64,000 nucleotides of DNA from Methylorubrum aminovorans (GTDB lineage: Bacteria; Pseudomonadota; Alphaproteobacteria; Rhizobiales; Beijerinckiaceae). The position numbers and the translations under genes were made by a program. The stretch is taken from NCBI RefSeq assembly GCF_022179725.1, contig NZ_BPRC01000005.1, positions 1-64,000 on the forward strand. The letters are read 5' to 3'. The notes under the pieces were generated by a model. It worked only from the letters and a program-made list of their open reading frames with translations. It did not search any database and was not told the DNA's origin. Positions 8,264 through 16,051 of this stretch are shown piece after piece. Position 1 is the first letter of the stretch. Each line of letters begins with the position of its first letter.

Positions 8264-10618
8264 ATGTTCGAAGATCGCGCTGCTTACTCTCGGACGGCCC
8301 CACGCGCGGGCCGGATTTCACGCTTGTTGGCTTCGACGATTCTGTCGGGAACGGCCCTGTGCAGCCTCGCCGGGCCGGGTCTCGCCCAGGAGGCGGGCGG
8401 CGCCATCGAGCTGTCCGAACTGAGCGTGACCGGCCAGGGACGCGGCGCGACGCTCGGCGGCGCGCTCTACGGTCCCGGTGGCGCCCTGGGGGCGGTCCCG
8501 GGCTATGTCGCCAGCCGCAGCACGGTGGCGACCAAGACCGACACGCCGATCCTGGAGACGGCCCAATCGATCTCCGTCGTCGGCCGCAAGCAGATCGAGG
8601 ACCAGAACGCGCTCAGCATCAATCAGGCCCTGCGCTACACGCCGGGCGTCACCACGGAGCAGCGCGGCGGCGCGGGCTCGACCCGGCTGGAGCAATTCCT
8701 GATCCGTGGCTTCAACGCTCCGGTCTTTCTCGACGGGATGGCGCTGATCGGCGGCCGTGACGCCAACGCCACGATCGAGCCCTATCGCTTGGAGCGCATC
8801 GACGTCATCAAGGGACCGGCCTCGGTGCTCTACGGACAGTCGGGGCCGGGCGGCATTGTCAATCTCGTGTCGAAGGTGCCGCAATTCGTCCGCCACGGCG
8901 AGGTCTTCGTCCAGGGCGGCGGCTTCAGTGAAGTGCGCGGCGGCGTCGATGTCGGCGGTCCGATCCAGTCCGACGTACCGTGGCTCGCCGACCAGTTCGC
9001 CTACCGCATCGTCGGCTTCGGCTGGAACGGCGACGGCCCTGTGGACACGACGCGGGTCGAGCGTGCGCTGATCAATCCGAGCCTGACCTGGCGTCCCTCC
9101 GCCGACACGCAGCTCACGATCATCGGCAACTACCAGCGCGATCCGTTCTCGGGCTTCTACGGCGGCTTCCCGGCGGTCGGTACGGTGTTCCCGCGCAACT
9201 TCGGCAACGGCGTGATCGGGCGCCTTCCGGTGAACTTCTATGACGGCGACCGTGGGATCGAGCGCTCGGACCGGACCCAGGCCTCGATCGAGTATTTGTT
9301 CGACCACCGCTTCAACGAGAACCTGCGCTTCCACTCGGCCGGCCGCTACCTGCGCACGCAGGGCGACTACCGCAGCGTCTACAGCGCCTTCAATCCCCGC
9401 AATGGGCCGTTCGCCTTCGGCCCGCTGCTCCCCCGCGCGGTCATCGGCACCAACGTGGCGGCGGAAGCCTACACGATGGACAGCAACTTCGTTGCCAACT
9501 TCGATACCGGCTTCATCGCCCACACCGCGTTGCTCGGCGTCGATCACCGGACCTTCAGCACCCGGACGAGCGGCACCCCGTTTCCGGACGCGCCAGACCT
9601 GAACGTGTTGGCGCCGAACTACAACATGAACATCGCGTTTCCGGCCTTCAACACCGTCTCGCGGGTCGATGCGCAACAGACCGGCGTCTACTTCCAGGAT
9701 CAGATGAAGTTCGACCGCCTGGTGCTGACGCTAGGCGGGCGCTACGACGTCGCGCGCCAAACCGGGCCGACCCGCTCCTTCGCCGCGAACGGCGTGAGCA
9801 CCCTGACGCTCCAGAATGCGCCGGCCGACGCATTCACCGGCCGGGCGAGCTTGCTCTACCTGTTCGATTCGGGTGTGGCGCCGTACGTCTCCTACAGCCA
9901 AGCCTTCGAGCCGATTGTGGCTGGCCGCGTGTTCGATCCGGCCTTCGGCACCGTCGGGCGCGTGCCAGATCCGCAATTGAGCGACCAGTACGAGGCCGGC
10001 ATCAAGTACCAGCCGCCCGGCACCGACATCCTGCTCACCGCCGCCTTCTTCGACATCCGCCAGTCGAACCGCACGACCGCCGACCCGGCACGCCAGGGCT
10101 TCGTCGTCCAGACCGGACAGGTTGGCGTGCAGGGCATGGAGTTCGAGGCGCGGGCGAACCTCACCGAGGGCCTCACCCTGGTCGGCGGCTTCTCGCTGCT
10201 CGACATCCGCAACGTCCGGGACGACGGCCGAACCGCCAACGACCTGACCCCCGGTCAGACGGTTCCCCTCCAGGGTCGCAGCCCGGTGCTGGTGCCGGAT
10301 TCCACCGCCTCGCTGCTCGCGACCTACCGCTTCAACGAAGGGCCGCTCCTCGGCCTGGAGGTCGGCGGCGGCGTGCGCTACCTCGGGCCGTCCTGGGGTG
10401 ACGCAGCCAACACCTTCAAGGTGCCGGCGAGCGTTCTCGTCGACGCCACGCTCAACTACGATCTGAAGTATCTCGACGCGACACTTCAGGGCTTCTCAAT
10501 GCAGGTGAACGCCACAAACCTCCTCGACGAACGATATGTCAGCGGCTGCAACGGCTACACGAGCTGCTATTACGGCTTGCCGCAGACTGTCTATGCAACC
10601 CTGAGGTATCGCTGGTAG
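8264..10618 (+). CDS. TonB-dependent siderophore receptor
   Basis: Outer-membrane receptor for ferric-siderophore uptake, energised by TonB-ExbBD from elsewhere. The N-terminus (residues 1-42) is a signal peptide ending near GPGLAQEAGG. A plug domain follows (about 85-205, including GVTTEQRGGAGSTRLEQFLIRG and the segment IDVIKGPASVLYGQSGPGG). The 22-strand barrel fills the rest and ends in the typical aromatic strand YATLRYRW. At 784 residues it is the usual length for FhuA/FpvA-like receptors. Start ATG 8264 has GGAAAAG in front. It heads an operon with DUF3649, PepSY-TM and DUF3325 genes, an arrangement typical of siderophore uptake with inner-membrane reduction. The siderophore cannot be named. 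Regulation by the palindromes upstream is likely. Confidence 0.9.
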   Translation: MFEDRAAYSRTAPRAGRISRLLASTILSGTALCSLAGPGLAQEAGGAIELSELSVTGQGRGATLGGALYGPGGALGAVPGYVASRSTVATKTDTPILETAQSISVVGRKQIEDQNALSINQALRYTPGVTTEQRGGAGSTRLEQFLIRGFNAPVFLDGMALIGGRDANATIEPYRLERIDVIKGPASVLYGQSGPGGIVNLVSKVPQFVRHGEVFVQGGGFSEVRGGVDVGGPIQSDVPWLADQFAYRIVGFGWNGDGPVDTTRVERALINPSLTWRPSADTQLTIIGNYQRDPFSGFYGGFPAVGTVFPRNFGNGVIGRLPVNFYDGDRGIERSDRTQASIEYLFDHRFNENLRFHSAGRYLRTQGDYRSVYSAFNPRNGPFAFGPLLPRAVIGTNVAAEAYTMDSNFVANFDTGFIAHTALLGVDHRTFSTRTSGTPFPDAPDLNVLAPNYNMNIAFPAFNTVSRVDAQQTGVYFQDQMKFDRLVLTLGGRYDVARQTGPTRSFAANGVSTLTLQNAPADAFTGRASLLYLFDSGVAPYVSYSQAFEPIVAGRVFDPAFGTVGRVPDPQLSDQYEAGIKYQPPGTDILLTAAFFDIRQSNRTTADPARQGFVVQTGQVGVQGMEFEARANLTEGLTLVGGFSLLDIRNVRDDGRTANDLTPGQTVPLQGRSPVLVPDSTASLLATYRFNEGPLLGLEVGGGVRYLGPSWGDAANTFKVPASVLVDATLNYDLKYLDATLQGFSMQVNATNLLDERYVSGCNGYTSCYYGLPQTVYATLRYRW

Positions 10619-10628
10619 GAGGCACCGC

Positions 10629-10931
10629 ATGGCGGCACGGGGCAGAACGACGGCGCTTGAGCGGGCCTCCGTGGCTGGCCGGGTCGTGCTGGCGGCGGGC
10701 GGCGGCTACGGTGTCGCGGCGCTCGCCACCGCGCTGCTGTCGCTGACCCTGCCGATGGCGCGCTCCGAGGCGGTGGCGAGCGCGACGCTCCTCAGCTTCG
10801 CCGTGATGGCGGCAATCGTCGTGCTGGTCTTCTCGACGCGCACCTTCCTGCGGGCGCTGCTCACCGTCGCCGGCACGGCTCTCGTGCTCGGCGTCCTCCT
10901 CTGGCTGGCGATGGGAGGATCCGCGCCATGA
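10629..10931 (+). CDS. DUF3649-type small iron-uptake membrane protein
   Basis: A 100-residue inner-membrane protein with three hydrophobic segments (about 15-40, 48-68, 75-97). GGAGG stands in front of ATG 10629, ten bases after the receptor stop. Its stop overlaps the next start (ATGA). Small proteins of the DUF3649 family sit between siderophore receptors and PepSY-TM proteins in many proteobacteria; the assignment rests on size, topology and position more than on a motif. The molecular role is unknown, probably part of an inner-membrane ferric-siderophore reductase assembly. Confidence 0.65.
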   Translation: MAARGRTTALERASVAGRVVLAAGGGYGVAALATALLSLTLPMARSEAVASATLLSFAVMAAIVVLVFSTRTFLRALLTVAGTALVLGVLLWLAMGGSAP

Positions 10932-12523
10932 AGGGAAGCTTCCGCCAGTCGATGGCGTGGCTGCACACCTGGTCCGGCCTGATCGTCGGCTGGGTGCTGT
11001 TCGCGATCTTCGTCACCGGCACCGCGAGCTACTACCGGCCGGACATCTCCCGCTGGATGCGCCCTGAACTCACGCAGGTCGAGCCGGTGGAGAATGCCGC
11101 TCTCGGCGCGGCGGCCGAGCGGGGAATCGCCTATCTCGGCCAGCACGCGGCCAAGGCGCGGACGTGGTTCATCGGCCTGCCGCAGCCGGACCGGCCGGTG
11201 CTCGACCTGTTCTGGCGCACGCGTCCCGGCGAGCCGCCGGGCCATGTCCTGCTCGATCCGCGGACGGGGACCGAATCCACCGTGCGCGAGACGCAGGGCG
11301 GCGACTTCCTCTACCGCTTCCATTTCGAGCTGCACATGCCGCCGCTGTGGGGGCGCTGGGTCGTCGGCCTCTGCGCGATGATCATGCTGGTGGCGCTGAT
11401 CTCCGGCATCGTCACCCACAAGCGGATCTTTGCCGACTTCTTCACCTTCCGCCGCGACAAGGCGCCCCGGCGCAGTTGGCTCGACGCCCACAACGTCACC
11501 GGCGTGCTGGCGCTGCCGTTCCACCTGATGATCACCTATACCGGGATCGTCACGCTGGCGACCTTCTACATGCCCTGGGGCGTGACCGCCGCCTACAAGG
11601 GCAACGCCCAGACCTTCTTCACCGAGGCCGCCTGGATCACCACCCCGCGCGCGCCCGCGAAGCAGGCCGCCCCGCTGGCCCCGGTCGGGCCGATGGTGGA
11701 GCAGGCGCTCGCGTCCCGGCCGGAGCCGCTGGAGCGGCTGATGGTCGTCAATCCGGGCGACGCCAACGCCACCGTGGTCGCGGTGTTCGAGGAGCCGCAC
11801 GGCCTCTCGCACGAGCACCCGCAGATCGCCTTCGACGGGGTGAGCGGCGCGATCCTGGAGGTGCGCGACGGCGGCCTCAAGCCCGCCGCCAAGACCTTCA
11901 CGGTGATGACCGGCCTGCACGAGGGCCATTTCGCCGGCCCCCTGCTGCGGCTGCTGTTCTTCCTGTGCGGGATCATGGGCTGCGCCATGGTCGCGACCGG
12001 GGTCGTGCTCTGGTCCCTGGCCCGCCTGCCGAAGGCCGGCGAGCGATCGTTCTTCGGCCTGCGGCTGGTCCAGGCGCTGAACGTCGGCAGCATCGCCGGC
12101 CTGCCGGCGGCGGTGGCCGTCTACTTCCTCGCCAACCGGCTCCTGCCCGTCGATCTCGTCGGGCGCGAGGAATGGGAGATCCGCGCCTTCTTCGGCGCCT
12201 GGATCGTCGCGGCCCTGGTGCCGCTCGCCCGCCCGCAGCGCCGGGCGTGGTGCGAGGGTCTGGCCGCCGTCTCGGCGCTCTGCCTCGCGGTGATCGCCGC
12301 CGACATCCTGACGATCCCCGACCATCCCCTGCGGCTGGGAAGCGGCGAGGCGCTCTTCGCGTGGTTCGACGGCGCGATGCTGCTGCTCGCGGGCCTGTTC
12401 GCGCTGGCCGCCCGCAAGGTGCTGCGCTACGAGGCGCCCAAGCGAGATCGGGCCGCGAAACCGGCAGCGGCCGCGGCCCCCGCCCGCTTGGCCGCGCGGC
12501 GCCCGGAGCCGACCCACGCATGA
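10928..12523 (+). CDS. PepSY-associated TM protein (putative ferric-siderophore reductase)
   Basis: A 531-residue inner-membrane protein with an N-terminal helix (QSMAWLHTWSGLIVGWVLFA), a periplasmic PepSY-like region, the conserved HFELHMPP and DAHNVTGVLALPFHLMITYT segments, and four or five further helices. Conserved His residues in helices (HTWSG, HNVTG, HLMITYTG) could bind heme. Members of this family (PepSY_TM, FoxB/FsrB-like) are linked to inner-membrane reduction of ferric siderophores. The gene overlaps its upstream and downstream neighbours by 4 and 4 bases, so the operon is translationally coupled. The C-terminal tail is Ala/Pro/Arg-rich. Confidence 0.8.
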   Translation: MKGSFRQSMAWLHTWSGLIVGWVLFAIFVTGTASYYRPDISRWMRPELTQVEPVENAALGAAAERGIAYLGQHAAKARTWFIGLPQPDRPVLDLFWRTRPGEPPGHVLLDPRTGTESTVRETQGGDFLYRFHFELHMPPLWGRWVVGLCAMIMLVALISGIVTHKRIFADFFTFRRDKAPRRSWLDAHNVTGVLALPFHLMITYTGIVTLATFYMPWGVTAAYKGNAQTFFTEAAWITTPRAPAKQAAPLAPVGPMVEQALASRPEPLERLMVVNPGDANATVVAVFEEPHGLSHEHPQIAFDGVSGAILEVRDGGLKPAAKTFTVMTGLHEGHFAGPLLRLLFFLCGIMGCAMVATGVVLWSLARLPKAGERSFFGLRLVQALNVGSIAGLPAAVAVYFLANRLLPVDLVGREEWEIRAFFGAWIVAALVPLARPQRRAWCEGLAAVSALCLAVIAADILTIPDHPLRLGSGEALFAWFDGAMLLLAGLFALAARKVLRYEAPKRDRAAKPAAAAAPARLAARRPEPTHA

Positions 12524-12870
12524 CGCCCCTCGTCCTCGCTGCGAATCTGGGCCTCAGCTTCGCCGCGCTCGCCGCCCTCTGCCTCAGCCTGAACCGGCAC
12601 CATGCCGAGGTGTTCGACCGCAAGGCGGAGCGGACGGCGGTCTTACGCCTGCGCCTCTTCGGCTGGGGGGCGATCGCCCTCTCCTTCTTCGTTGCCGGGC
12701 TGTTCGAGGGTTGGGCCTTCGGCCCGGTGCAGTGGATCGGCGCACTGATCGGGGCGGCCGCGGCTCTGGTGCTGCTCCTGTCCTACCGGCCGCGCTTCGT
12801 CGCCCCCGCCGCGCTTGCAGCACTTGCCGCGGCAGCGCTGCCCTTGGCGTTCCTCGCCGCCTCGGCCTGA
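12520..12870 (+). CDS. DUF3325-type membrane protein
   Basis: A 116-residue protein with four predicted membrane helices and the sequence LCLSLNRHHAEVFDR after the first helix. This matches the DUF3325 family found downstream of PepSY-TM genes in siderophore loci. ATG 12520 overlaps the PepSY-TM stop (ATGA). Role unknown; presumed accessory to reductive iron uptake. Assignment is by position and by the His-rich first loop. Confidence 0.7.
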   Translation: MTPLVLAANLGLSFAALAALCLSLNRHHAEVFDRKAERTAVLRLRLFGWGAIALSFFVAGLFEGWAFGPVQWIGALIGAAAALVLLLSYRPRFVAPAALAALAAAALPLAFLAASA

Positions 12871-13169
12871 TGCGTCCGCTGCCGCCGCCTCAGGCGCTCG
12901 CCCATGCGAGCCGCCTGCTTGCCGTGCACGGCTTTCGCGAGACCGCCCGCAACACGCGCGGCGACAGCCTCTACCTCGCCCGCGGCGAGGGGCCGGAGCG
13001 GCTGCGCCTGTCGAACCATGCCCGCACGCCGAAGCAGCGGCGGGTCCACCCGGAGGTGATGGCGAGCCTCGTGATCCGCGCGCCGAAGACGGAAGCGCAG
13101 GTCGCCGCCCTGGTGGAAGCCGCCCTGCGCGACTTCGCCGGCGGGCTCGCCCGACGGGCAAACACCTGA
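12870..13169 (+). CDS. Conserved-looking hypothetical protein coupled to the iron operon
   Basis: A 99-residue basic, soluble protein whose ATG shares its A with the preceding TGA stop (TGATG), so it is almost certainly co-translated with the DUF3325 gene. It begins MRPLPPPQALAHASRLLAVH and carries GDSLYLARGEGPERLRLSNH and VHPEVMASLVIRAP. That pattern suggests a small alpha/beta fold. No family is recognised. Its place as the last gene of the iron operon hints at a role in iron handling, but nothing in the sequence shows it. Confidence 0.6.
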   Translation: MRPLPPPQALAHASRLLAVHGFRETARNTRGDSLYLARGEGPERLRLSNHARTPKQRRVHPEVMASLVIRAPKTEAQVAALVEAALRDFAGGLARRANT

Positions 13170-13550
13170 CAGAGCCGCATTGACACGGCGCCGCGTACGC
13201 GGCCTTTGCCGACACGCTGAGCGAACAATGCGCTCCAAGTGCGGAGATCGAGCCGGATCCCCCGCTCCAGGACAGCCGACTCCTCTGCCGCCGTCGGCGA
13301 GCTCTTCAAGGCCGAAGCCGTCACCGACGAGCAGGTGAGCGCTACGATCGCGTGCTCTCCCACGCATCCCGAGATTGGCGCACCCGATTCACCAAAGGCT
13401 CGGGCCTGGATCTCGCCGCGGCCGGGCTTGGTCTCATGAGACGTGAGCAAGGCTCATAGCCGGGAGCATTTGCCGCCTTCAGAATATGCCGAACGCTTTT
13501 GGCCGGTTCCACGTTGAGGAGGGCTCAGCGCGCAGGTCCGGGAGCGAGGG
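13170..13550. other. Intergenic region without a recognised gene
   Basis: After the iron operon, 381 bases hold only short frames in both strands. One plus-strand frame (VGELFKAEAVTDEQVSATIA, about 13300-13360) looks protein-like but lacks a ribosome site and has an implausible N-terminus, so it may be a gene remnant. No tRNA or strong terminator was seen. Confidence 0.4.
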
Positions 13551-13745
13551 ATGACCGAAGCCGAGCGGGAGCAGCAGCTCCGGGATCAGTTGTTGGTCGA
13601 AATGGCCGCGGCCGTTGAAATGATGCTGGAGCTGACAAGGCATGCGCATCGTTCCGAATCAATGATTTGTTTCGGCGCAACGCAACAGCAGAGCAGGCTT
13701 GAAGCGGCCCGGGAGCGGTTCGTGGGCTCGCTGGGGAAACGCTAG
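13551..13745 (+). CDS. Small hypothetical helical protein
   Basis: A 64-residue acidic-helical protein starting MTEAEREQQLRDQLLVEMAA, with the continuous helix-forming segment VEMMLELTRHAHRSESMICF and a C-terminal EAARERFVGSLGKR. ATG 13551 is preceded by GGGAGCGAGGG. There is no recognised family, but the composition (Glu/Gln/Arg/Leu) fits a small soluble helical protein. It stands alone and is followed immediately by repeat copy B. Confidence 0.45.
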   Translation: MTEAEREQQLRDQLLVEMAAAVEMMLELTRHAHRSESMICFGATQQQSRLEAARERFVGSLGKR

Positions 13746-13848
13746 AGCCGTATCCGACCTGATTGCATCAGGCCGGCGGCTCTAGGTCATTGTTTTGTCG
13801 CGCTTTCTTTCGACGAACCGGCCCCCACTTCGTCGGAAAGCGCTCTAG
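13742..13848. repeat. Intergenic palindromic repeat, family 1, copy B
   Basis: The fullest copy: CTAGAGCCG ... CGGCTCTAG dyad, then a TTTCTTTCGACGAACCGG core, then TTCGTCGGAAAGCGCTCTAG. It matches copy A (7830-7935) over about 105 bases with substitutions that often preserve pairing. CTAG stands at both ends. Confidence 0.7.
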
Positions 13849-14075
13849 CAGCTCTCAAGGCGGTCGCCGCATCGTGTCAGCCAGTCCCTGATGTACGACG
13901 CCATCGGCACCGCAATTCTGCCGGCGCGGGTACGAACCGCGTGAACACGGCCCACCAATAAACCTGAGGCAACCCGGCGCTCGATGCCGTCGGCTCCGCC
14001 CTCGGTCGGCAGCTGCAATAGTGTCTCCCGAACGCGCGTGCGATCCACTTCCTCCGCAACGGCCGATTGGCGCAA
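13845..14075 (-). CDS. Doubtful short hypothetical ORF
   Basis: A 76-codon frame from TTG 14075. It contains RVRETLLQLPTEGGADGIER and a plausible amphipathic C-terminal part (RIAVPMASYIRDWLTRCGDR). There is no convincing ribosome site and the upstream frame closes six codons before the start. The stop overlaps repeat copy B. It may be a gene remnant or chance. Confidence 0.2.
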   Translation of the reverse strand: MRQSAVAEEVDRTRVRETLLQLPTEGGADGIERRVASGLLVGRVHAVRTRAGRIAVPMASYIRDWLTRCGDRLESC

Positions 14076-14239
14076 GCTCTTCGGCGGGCCTCATTCGACC
14101 ACGCGATTTTGCCCGTGCTTCGATGCAACAATCCTATCGTCACTTGGTCGGACGGAGCGCTGGCGCTGTAGACCGGCGGGACGCCACCCGCGGAATTGCG
14201 CGCCCCGAGCGTCACGGCACGAGGCGGCGACGGCCCGCA

Positions 14240-14863
14240 TCAGAGGCCGGCGCTCGCTCGGAGCACCCGGCGGCGCTCGGCGGGCAGTTCGAACACACCG
14301 GACCACAGGCCGAGACGGCGGCCCCAGGCGCGGCGGTCTTGGTCGGTGTAGTCGGCCGAGACGCTGCGGTCGGCCACAGCGTATCCGCTGGCGACCATCC
14401 AGGCAGCGAGATCATCCTGCCCGAGCCGGCACACGACGCCGGCGCTGCCGTCAGCGGCAGCGCGCGGTTCGCAGGCGAGAGCGTCGCTTCCGATCCGCGC
14501 CGCCAGGGCGGCAGCGGCCACGCGGCCGCAAGGATAGCCCCGCTCGTGCCCGTCGAAGCAAATCTGGTCGAGGTCGGGGGCGTCGATGCCGTGGAGGCGT
14601 AGGCGCCGGCCGCCGATCTCGATCGTGCTCCCGTCGATGACGGTGGCGGGGCCGCTCACCGTCCGAAGCGCACCCTCGTCCGCGCGGGCCGGGGCCACTT
14701 GGAAACCGGCCAGCAGCGCCAGCGCGGGAACGAGGAGTGCGGCGAGCAGGCGCCGGGATCCCGGCTCTTCGGGGGCCCGATCCTCGTTGGATCGGGCCGG
14801 GCTGGCGATGGTGCCAGCGAGGCAGGCGGCGTAGATCAGCAGGATGGTGGCGGTGAGCGACAT
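14240..14863 (-). CDS. Thermonuclease-like (SNase) domain protein
   Basis: A 207-residue, probably exported or membrane-anchored protein. It has an N-terminal hydrophobic segment (LTATILLIYAACLAGTIA), a second hydrophobic stretch (LLAALLVPALALLAGF) ending in the signal-like APARADEG, and then a staphylococcal-nuclease fold: GPATVIDGSTIEIGGRRLRL, HGIDAPDLDQIC and a C-terminal GYAVADRS...YTDQDRRAWGRRLGLW. Asp and Arg positions typical of the SNase active site are partly kept, so nuclease activity is possible but not certain; many such alphaproteobacterial proteins are untested. It is divergent from the PepSY/two-component operon. Confidence 0.7.
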   Translation of the reverse strand: MSLTATILLIYAACLAGTIASPARSNEDRAPEEPGSRRLLAALLVPALALLAGFQVAPARADEGALRTVSGPATVIDGSTIEIGGRRLRLHGIDAPDLDQICFDGHERGYPCGRVAAAALAARIGSDALACEPRAAADGSAGVVCRLGQDDLAAWMVASGYAVADRSVSADYTDQDRRAWGRRLGLWSGVFELPAERRRVLRASAGL

Positions 14864-15010
14864 CGGAACGGGTCTCGCGGAGAGGGTGGGAGGGCGCGCC
14901 GGTCAGGGCCGCGCCGTCGATGCCGCTGTCTCGCAAACCCGATGGCGCGCGGGCCTGACGCCGCCTGTCAGCCTCCCGTCAGCCGGAGGCGGTCACACCC
15001 GGCCCGCGCC

Positions 15011-15355
15011 ATGATGGTCCGTCCCGTGCTCCGCCCGCTCCTCCTCGCTCTGGTCGCCCTCGCCTCGATCCTGGCCCCTTGCCTCGCCCCTCCCCCCGGG
15101 GCCGTGCCGGCGCGGGCTGACGACGACGGCGAGCGGGCGCGCCGCGCCCTGGAGCGGGGCGAGATCCGCCCCCTCGACGCCGTGCTCGCCGCCGCCCGCG
15201 CCGCCGTGCCGGGGGACGTGGTGGCGCTCGATCTCAAGCGCGACGACGGGCGCTGGCTCTACAAGCTGCGCATCCTCGGCACCGACGGGCGGCGCCGCGA
15301 CGTGAAGATCGATGCCAGCTCCCTCAAGCTCCTGGACGTGGACGACGATGACTGA
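15011..15355 (+). CDS. PepSY-domain periplasmic protein
   Basis: A 114-residue exported protein. It has a signal peptide (MMVRPVLRPLLLALVALASI through GAVPARA) followed by a single PepSY domain (RARRALERGEIRPLDAVLAA, then DVVALDLKRDDGRWLYKLRI and DVKIDASSLKLLDVDDDD). Two ATG codons in tandem (15011, 15014) make the exact start ambiguous. PepSY proteins of this kind are commonly encoded in front of PhoPQ-like two-component genes, as here with 18 bases between, and may modulate the sensor or a periplasmic protease. Confidence 0.8.
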   Translation: MMVRPVLRPLLLALVALASILAPCLAPPPGAVPARADDDGERARRALERGEIRPLDAVLAAARAAVPGDVVALDLKRDDGRWLYKLRILGTDGRRRDVKIDASSLKLLDVDDDD

Positions 15356-15373
15356 GACCGGGAGCGAGGCGGC

Positions 15374-16051
15374 ATGCGCATCCTCGTCGTAGAGGACGAG
15401 CCGCGCATCGCGGCCGATATCCGCGAGGGCTTGGAGCGGGCCGGCTACGTCGCCGAGATCGTCGGCGACGGCGAGGCGGCGTGGTTCCGGGCCGAGACCG
15501 AGACCTACGACGCCATGGTGCTCGATCTCGGCCTGCCGCGCCTCGACGGACTCGGGGTGCTGCGCCGCCTGCGCGGGGCCGACGTGGCGCTCCCGGTGCT
15601 GATCCTCACCGCCCGCGACGGCTGGCGCGAGCGGGTCGAGGGGATCGACGCGGGCGCCGACGACTACCTCGTCAAGCCGTTCCGCATGGAGGAGTTGGTG
15701 GCACGGCTGCGCGCCATCCTACGCCGCACCGCCGGCCACGCCTCGCCCGTGCTACGGGCGGGCGCGGTCGAGCTCGACACCCGCACCCGCGCGGTCTCGG
15801 TGGCGGGCCGCGAGACCGACCTCACCGCCCTCGAATACCGCCTGCTGGCCTTCCTGCTCCACCGCCAGGGGCAGGTGGTGGCAGCCGGCGAGTTGCTCGA
15901 CCACCTTCACGGCAGCGACAGCGACCGCGAAGCCAACGCGCTGGAGGCCCTGCTGACCCGGCTGCGGCGCAAGCTCGGCCCCGGCATCATCGAGACCCGC
16001 CGCGGCCACGGCTACCTCGTGCCGGCCGATCCCCCCGGGTCGTCTGCGTGA
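15374..16051 (+). CDS. OmpR/PhoP-family response regulator
   Basis: A 225-residue transcription regulator with a receiver domain (residues 1-115; acidic pair in VVEDEP, phospho-acceptor D51 in VLDLGLPRLDG, Lys in YLVKPF) and a C-terminal winged helix (about 130-222; TALEYRLLAFLLHRQGQVVA and ANALEALLTRLRRKLG). It is phosphorylated by the kinase encoded next, whose GTG start overlaps its stop (GTGA). The targets are not known; the PepSY gene upstream is a likely one, as the three form one transcription unit. Confidence 0.9.
   Translation: MRILVVEDEPRIAADIREGLERAGYVAEIVGDGEAAWFRAETETYDAMVLDLGLPRLDGLGVLRRLRGADVALPVLILTARDGWRERVEGIDAGADDYLVKPFRMEELVARLRAILRRTAGHASPVLRAGAVELDTRTRAVSVAGRETDLTALEYRLLAFLLHRQGQVVAAGELLDHLHGSDSDREANALEALLTRLRRKLGPGIIETRRGHGYLVPADPPGSSA

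Noticed and set aside
10706..12517. 603-codon frame opposite the PepSY-TM gene
   Set aside because: Shadow frame rich in Arg, Gln, His and Gly; the plus-strand genes form a coupled operon with recognisable families.
13170..13200. Sigma-70 promoter suggested by TTGACA near 13182
   Set aside because: No acceptable -10 element at 16-18 bases and no gene start close downstream.
13239..13439. 66-codon ORF after the iron operon
   Set aside because: No ribosome site, Arg/Ser-rich N-terminal half, no family; noted only as a possible remnant.
14699..15010. Longer N-terminus for the PepSY protein (start at 14699)
   Set aside because: The extension overlaps the divergent SNase-like gene and reads as shadow sequence; the signal peptide begins at 15011.
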